Part shown: positions 59,551 to 64,000 of the stretch, piece by piece
Layout of the letters: each line of letters opens with the position of its first letter
Position numbering within the stretch: the first letter of the stretch is position 1
DNA from: Branchiostoma belcheri
Taxonomy: Eukaryota > Chordata > Leptocardii > Amphioxiformes > Branchiostomatidae
Assembly (NCBI RefSeq): GCF_001625305.1
Contig: NW_017802602.1
Span: 3,967,606 to 4,031,605, forward strand
Length of the DNA: 64,000 nt
Direction of reading: 5' to 3'
Position numbers and translations under genes: made by a program
The notes under the pieces: generated by a model
What the model saw: the letters and a program-made list of their open reading frames with translations, nothing else
Told to the model about the DNA's origin: nothing
Database searches by the model: none

Positions 59551-60457
59551 AGTTCTCAAGGATTTACCTGTGTTCTTCCAGACATCAGTACTCAGGTGTA
59601 GCGGTTCAAGACTTGACTGTACAAAAGATATTTTGCTGGTAAGAACATATAATTATTTACTTAATTAAGGTCAAGGATGTTAGATTTTTAAAGTTGTGTT
59701 TGTACTGGTTTAACAGTATATATCAAAGAGGCTTTGGATGGATTGTCATGAAATTTTGTATGAAGTTAGGTTTTGTCCCATGGAAGAAATGATTGTTTTT
59801 TTTATTAGCACTTCGCAATAGAATGTTGAGTTTTCCTGTATTCTAGACAAGCTACGGAACTGATTTTTGCATGATTGATAGCTGTTATGTTTGGGGAGAA
59901 GTTACATAAGTTGAGTTTTTCATAACTAAAGGTTCAAACAAAATGATGGTGTCAAAACTATCACAGCAAGCAACAACTCTTCAAGCACCAACCCTCCTTG
60001 CTTTTCTCTATGCAAATTTCTGAACTCAACAAAGTCAGAATACTGGACACTGAACATGACTATTTTTAAGAGGCATTAAGGAGGCCATATATATCAGAGC
60101 ACTTCAGCCTTCACTTAATAGAGATGGTGGACGATATAAACTCCCTGGCACTTTTGATCAATTGCTCATTTCACCTATCAGCTAGTAACGTCTCGTGTGA
60201 ATAGGGTCACGTGTTTGTAACTGTAACTCTCGTGAGATCACGTTGTAAAGTGATTGTTCATTAATTATCCTGATGAAGGCCACAGTGGTCGCTGGAAATT
60301 TTATCCTTATACTAAGTTCAACGTTTTACTATAATTACTGCCACACAGATGAACTTCCATGATACATTGCTGAACTGTTGGATAGTTTCTTGGTCCTGAT
60401 AGTTCTGAGGAAACAGAAACTGTTGAAATTAAATGTTGTTCATCTTCATACTCCAGG
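59551..60457. other. Remainder of the ZNF 5' UTR intron
   Basis: No features recognised apart from the acceptor CATACTCCAG at its end (60457), just before the predicted coding exon. Confidence 0.4.
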
Positions 60458-60477
60458 ACTACACAGCTTTTGTTACC

Positions 60478-61473
60478 ATGGCAACAAACAGCGGTGGCTC
60501 TGATGGCATCAAAAGAGGATCGGATGGGAGATCTTCCACAAAAACGTGCAGATGTGAGGAGTGCAGCAAGCAGTTCAGTCATCTGTGTCATCTCAAGACA
60601 CACATGCGGACTCACACAGGTGAGAAACCCTACAGGTGTGAGGAGTGCAGCAAGCAGTTCAGTCAGCTGGGTGATCTGAAAAGGCACATGCGTACTCACA
60701 CAAGGGAGAAACCCTACAAGTGTGAGGAGTGCAGCAGGCAGTTCAGTGTGCTGGCAAATCTGAAGACCCACATGCGGACTCATACAGGTGAGAAACCGTA
60801 CAGGTGTGAGGAATGCAGCAGACAGTTCAGAGATCTGGGTCATCTTAAGAAACACATGCGGACTCACAGTGGGGAAAAACCGTACAAGTGTGAGGATTGT
60901 GGCAAGCAGTTTAGAGAGCTTAGTCATCTTAAGTCTCACATGCGGACTCGCACAGGTGAGAAACCCTACAGGTGTGAGGAGTGCAGCAGGCAGTTCAGTG
61001 TGCTGGGAAATCTGAAGAAACACATGCGGACTCATACAAGTGAGAGACCCTATAGGTGTGAGGGGTGCAGCAGGCAGTTCAGTCAGCTTGGTAATCTGAA
61101 GAGCCACATGCGGACTCACACAGGTGAGAAACCGTACAAGTGTGAGGAGTGCAGCAGACAGTTCAGAGAGATGGGTCAACTTAAGAAACACATGCGGACT
61201 CACACAGGGGAGAAACCCTACAAATGTGAAGAGTGCAGCAGGCAGTTCAGTCAATGGGGTAGTCTAAACTCTCACATGCGCACTCACACAGGGGAGAAAC
61301 CATACAGGTGTGAGGAGTGCAGCAGGCAGTTCAGTCTGCTGTGGAATCTGAAGAGCCACATGCGGACTCACACAGGTGAAAAACCCTACAAATGTGAAGA
61401 GTGCAGCAGGCAGTTCAGTCAATGGGGTCATCTAAACTCTCACATGCGGACTCACACAGGTGAAAAACCCTAA
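60478..61473 (+). CDS. C2H2 zinc-finger protein, 11 fingers
   Basis: Putative nuclear sequence-specific DNA-binding protein. The start is ATG at 60478 in a strong context (ACCATGG), 20 bp after a good splice acceptor (60457); the in-frame upstream codons belong to the intron. 331 residues: a short N-terminus (MATNSGGSDG...) then eleven 28-residue fingers of the CEECSRQFS-x3-LK-x2-HMRTH-TGEKPY form with canonical linkers. No KRAB, SCAN or BTB domain. Predicted contact residues (-1,2,3,6) vary modestly between fingers (cores such as HLCH, QLGD, VLAN, EMGQ, QWGS, LLWN). It stops in the linker after finger 11 at TAA, where Tyr is expected; one further in-frame finger and more degraded ones follow. 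A 5' UTR exon near 58115-58270 is inferred. Likely one of a tandem amphioxus-type ZNF cluster. Confidence 0.9.
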   Translation: MATNSGGSDGIKRGSDGRSSTKTCRCEECSKQFSHLCHLKTHMRTHTGEKPYRCEECSKQFSQLGDLKRHMRTHTREKPYKCEECSRQFSVLANLKTHMRTHTGEKPYRCEECSRQFRDLGHLKKHMRTHSGEKPYKCEDCGKQFRELSHLKSHMRTRTGEKPYRCEECSRQFSVLGNLKKHMRTHTSERPYRCEGCSRQFSQLGNLKSHMRTHTGEKPYKCEECSRQFREMGQLKKHMRTHTGEKPYKCEECSRQFSQWGSLNSHMRTHTGEKPYRCEECSRQFSLLWNLKSHMRTHTGEKPYKCEECSRQFSQWGHLNSHMRTHTGEKP

Positions 61474-61690
61474 ATGTGTGACGAGTGCGGCAGGCAGATC
61501 AGTGTGCTGTGTTATTTGAGGAAACACATGCGGACTCACTTGTGAGAAACCCTACAGGTGTGACTGAGGAGTACAAACCTCAGTTTTGAGTTGCGAGCCT
61601 AGTCATATCAAACAGGGAAGAAACTCTAAGTGTGAGGAGTGCAGCAGACTGTTAAGTCACCTGGGTCATTACAAGAAACACATGTAAACT
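61474..61690 (+). pseudogene. Vestigial zinc fingers downstream of the stop
   Basis: Directly in frame after the TAA, codons read CDECGRQI ... LRKHMRTH, a twelfth finger with Phe to Ile change, then TGA. After frame breaks, further remnants follow (GAGAAACCCTACAGGTGTGA; TGTGAGGAGTGCAGCAGACT; AAGAAACACATG near 61673). Confidence 0.85.
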
Positions 61691-62400
61691 TTAGTGATCG
61701 ATTTGTTGTGTGCAAGAAGGTGAATCATGTGAAACCAGACAAGAAAAAAAATCAAAGAAATACTTGGATTGAGGACATGCTAGAAAGTTCATATGTTGTA
61801 TAGGACAACACCACGAGCAAGTTGAGTATTCAGGGCGAGTTTTACATAAGATCTTGTTAACTTTCAGTAGTAGTATTGGAAATCAAACTGGTAAAGGAAA
61901 GTCCATGTATTAGCTCTTCATGATGTACTTTAAACAGTGACTTTAAAACCTTGTGTAAAGTTTGCTTAACTGCCTTTCACAGAATGTATTGTTCTTTAGA
62001 ACGTCATACTACATGCGGTACATCTGGTTTGTAGCATTCCATAGCATAACATAACTGATATGGGGAATGTAAAATATAGTATATCAAGCCAACTAACATA
62101 AATTCGTTTGTTTAAAGTTCTTTTGTTATAGAAGAAAATAGTGGTTTTTATAGATTGAATGCCATCCAATAGTAGCATGCTATTGTTTATTCTGGTAACT
62201 TAGATATTTATAGAATCAGTTTATTTAGTATACTACATGTATTTGTTTCTTGTTTCTGAATAATGGTTGCGGTGATAGAATTAGTGCTTGTAGTTGTAAG
62301 TGTATAGAAAGACGTTTGTTGCTGATATTCTATTGTGTTGCATTTTGTAGCAATACAACCAACAGGTACTTGTTATAGCGCCTAGTATTTACTCTTATAG
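61691..62400. other. ZNF 3' flank
   Basis: AT-rich, no gene recognised; probably 3' UTR and intergenic sequence. Confidence 0.4.
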
Positions 62401-62404
62401 TCTT

Positions 62405-62545
62405 AAGTAATGTATCTACGTACTCCACATAACACAGCTACTATCGAAGACCGGAATACTCGTCTTCTCTATACATTAAAAGCTGGACATACGACATACG
62501 AAACACCTCCTAGACCGACGCTGGTGTCTAGATTCCTTCTAGACA
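62405..62545. repeat. Lone satellite unit plus tail fragment
   Basis: CCACATAACACAGCTACTAT then CGAAGACCGGAATACTCGTC is one diverged 49-bp unit. It is followed by CATACGAAACACCTCCTAGA and CCGACGCTGGTGTCTAGATT, matching the sequence after the second array at 52155-52205. Confidence 0.8.
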
Positions 62546-62547
62546 CT

Positions 62548-64000
62548 TGTCATTGTCGTCACTACTGGGTATATCTTTTCGCGTTTGGAGTTCTGTGGAG
62601 TTTTCATGTTGGTGGTTTTATTGACTTGCACGCTACTGGAAAGAGTCGAAGTCCTTAGGACGGGGCATTAAGCCGCGGTATAAAAAAAATGTAACTGCTC
62701 GCATTGGGAACATATGTCCCGAGACAGAAGTAAAACACACACACACACACACACGCACGCACGCACGCACTCACACGCACGCACGCACGCACGCGCACGC
62801 ACGCACAGAGAGAGACAGACACACGAACGCCGACTAAAACTTCGCCCCGTTGGCCCTATAAATGCCGCCTAGTGGTAGCTATGATAATTGCAAGCTAAGG
62901 TATGCGCAGAGTGGAAGGTTGACACCCCCGGATAAACCAACCTCCTGTTTTTAAACTCAGATATGATAATCTCACATCGTCTATAACTTAATGCATTTCT
63001 TGGGAAATGGTACAGGCCTGATTTTTTTTTCGCATATCGTCCTCAGCCACCGATTGATCTTTCAATCTTCAATGGAAAGCCACTAAGCAAATCCCTGATC
63101 GGCTGTCTATACACAGCATAAATACTAGAACTTGGTAGACGATTCATGCATGGATTCTTCTCGACAGAAATCTCTTAGCAAAGTTTCAAAAACTGCCACA
63201 AGAATTCGAACTCCGCGGATGACAACAACCCTCCTCCGCTTCGCCTCATTATGAATCCCATCTCTGCGGAGCTCATTCTGCTAACCCCCGTGTCTCCGTC
63301 CACCAGACGTGTCGTTGTGTGGAAGAAAGTATCGAGGGTTTCTCGTCGTCTTTCTACGAGCCTTTTTCGGTTCAGATCGTCGGGATTTCATCCTACATAC
63401 AACTCAGGTACGTACCAAGAGCTTGTCTACTCCACAGTTATCGATGGGACAGGCAAACAACGCGTACAAGTTTGTTTTACGCTCTCTGAGTCTCTCACTA
63501 GCTAGCCGCTAGCGACGTGTGTGTGTGCCGCTTGTATATGTTCTATACTGCTCGAAAAGTAACGGTTTCTTGTATGTAAACACGTTTCTGTCAGCAGCAA
63601 CTTTAGAGTATATGGAGAGCAGCACAAGTACGCAAATTTTGTTTTGTTTTGTTTTCCCTCCAAGTTGTAAAAGATCGTGAGAAAATGTTGTTGACATGCC
63701 AGCGTAGGTCTAGAAGGGGTTATGTCGTCTCCTTAAAAATTTGAAATCAAACCCAACAGAAGCGCTTGCATATTGTACAAATAGTAAAATTCTCTATCTA
63801 TAAATGCACACTTAATGTTATATTCCTGGAGAGAAGAGGTAATTTGTGGGTTGAAATTCGAAAGTTCTTTCGAGATAGAAGATTTTGTAAACCCCAAATG
63901 TGCCTCGCAATGGTCTTTCCGCCCAAACATCTGGTTTTTATCATGGAGGAATTTACATGTGGCGCTATTCATTGAGGGTAGGTGGGGGGGGGGGTGTTGG
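62548..64000 (+). repeat. Long direct repeat, right copy, with predicted first exon of another ZNF gene
   Basis: Second copy of the 57.07-58.89 kb block, running off the window. It has the same 5' UTR exon with donor (ACTCAG/GTACGT at 63406) and CA/CG-rich microsatellite (62735-62815). By analogy it is the promoter and first exon of another zinc-finger gene outside the window. Confidence 0.75.

Noticed and set aside
60307..61254. 315-codon minus-strand frame
   Set aside because: Antisense shadow of the zinc-finger repeats; 84-bp units keep the opposite frame open.
57070..64000. Long terminal repeats of a retrotransposon flanking the zinc-finger gene
   Set aside because: The direct repeats lack LTR-type ends and no gag or pol is present; they hold a spliced promoter exon, so tandem gene duplication fits better.

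Overview
The window is animal nuclear DNA, most likely from an amphioxus (Branchiostoma). It carries single-copy bilaterian genes with many short introns of about 150-600 bp. It also has a DEATH-NACHT-LRR immune receptor of the kind expanded in amphioxus, many small inverted-repeat elements, CA microsatellites, a large satellite block and a 20-N assembly gap (46388-46407). No bacterial, viral or reverse-transcriptase coding sequence was recognised.

Layout. 1-7104 (-): EIF3L, entering the window at its 3' end (14 exons seen). 8120-9702 (-): a cysteine-rich CXC-type protein with an acidic 27-bp repeat tail that appears frameshifted. 11271-16389 (-): a six-exon DEATH-NACHT-LRR gene. 18639-34687 (-): NPHP3 (nephrocystin-3), all 29 exons. 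35759-41632 (+): ZNF598, head to head with NPHP3 across 1.07 kb. 43548-51865: a 49-bp satellite in two blocks around a tail sequence and the N gap. 52-57 kb: dispersed copies of the satellite's flanking sequence, CA tracts and inverted-repeat elements. 57.07-64 kb: an 11-finger C2H2 zinc-finger gene whose promoter and first exon are repeated directly downstream, as if another copy starts at the window edge.

Exon models were built by hand from splice signals and protein homology. The summed exon lengths of the three complete multi-exon genes are exact multiples of three (DEATH-NACHT-LRR 3318 nt, NPHP3 3951 nt, ZNF598 2934 nt), which is an internal check. EIF3L and ZNF598 both act on translation (initiation; collided-ribosome quality control). 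NPHP3 is a ciliary protein. No shared pathway is implied by the linkage, apart from a possible shared NPHP3/ZNF598 promoter.

The most distinctive signal is that several exons in three genes (EIF3L exon 9; NPHP3 exons 10, 15, 20, 29 and probably 19; ZNF598 exon 5) have their edge, including the splice site, tandemly copied into the adjacent intron. From memory, amphioxus minisatellites spanning exon-intron boundaries have been called 'mirage' minisatellites; the concentration seen here is worth systematic study. Other notable items are a 50-bp-arm perfect palindrome flanked by 11-bp direct repeats, and the satellite block whose unit length (49 = 3x16+1) makes one open frame cycle through all three phases.
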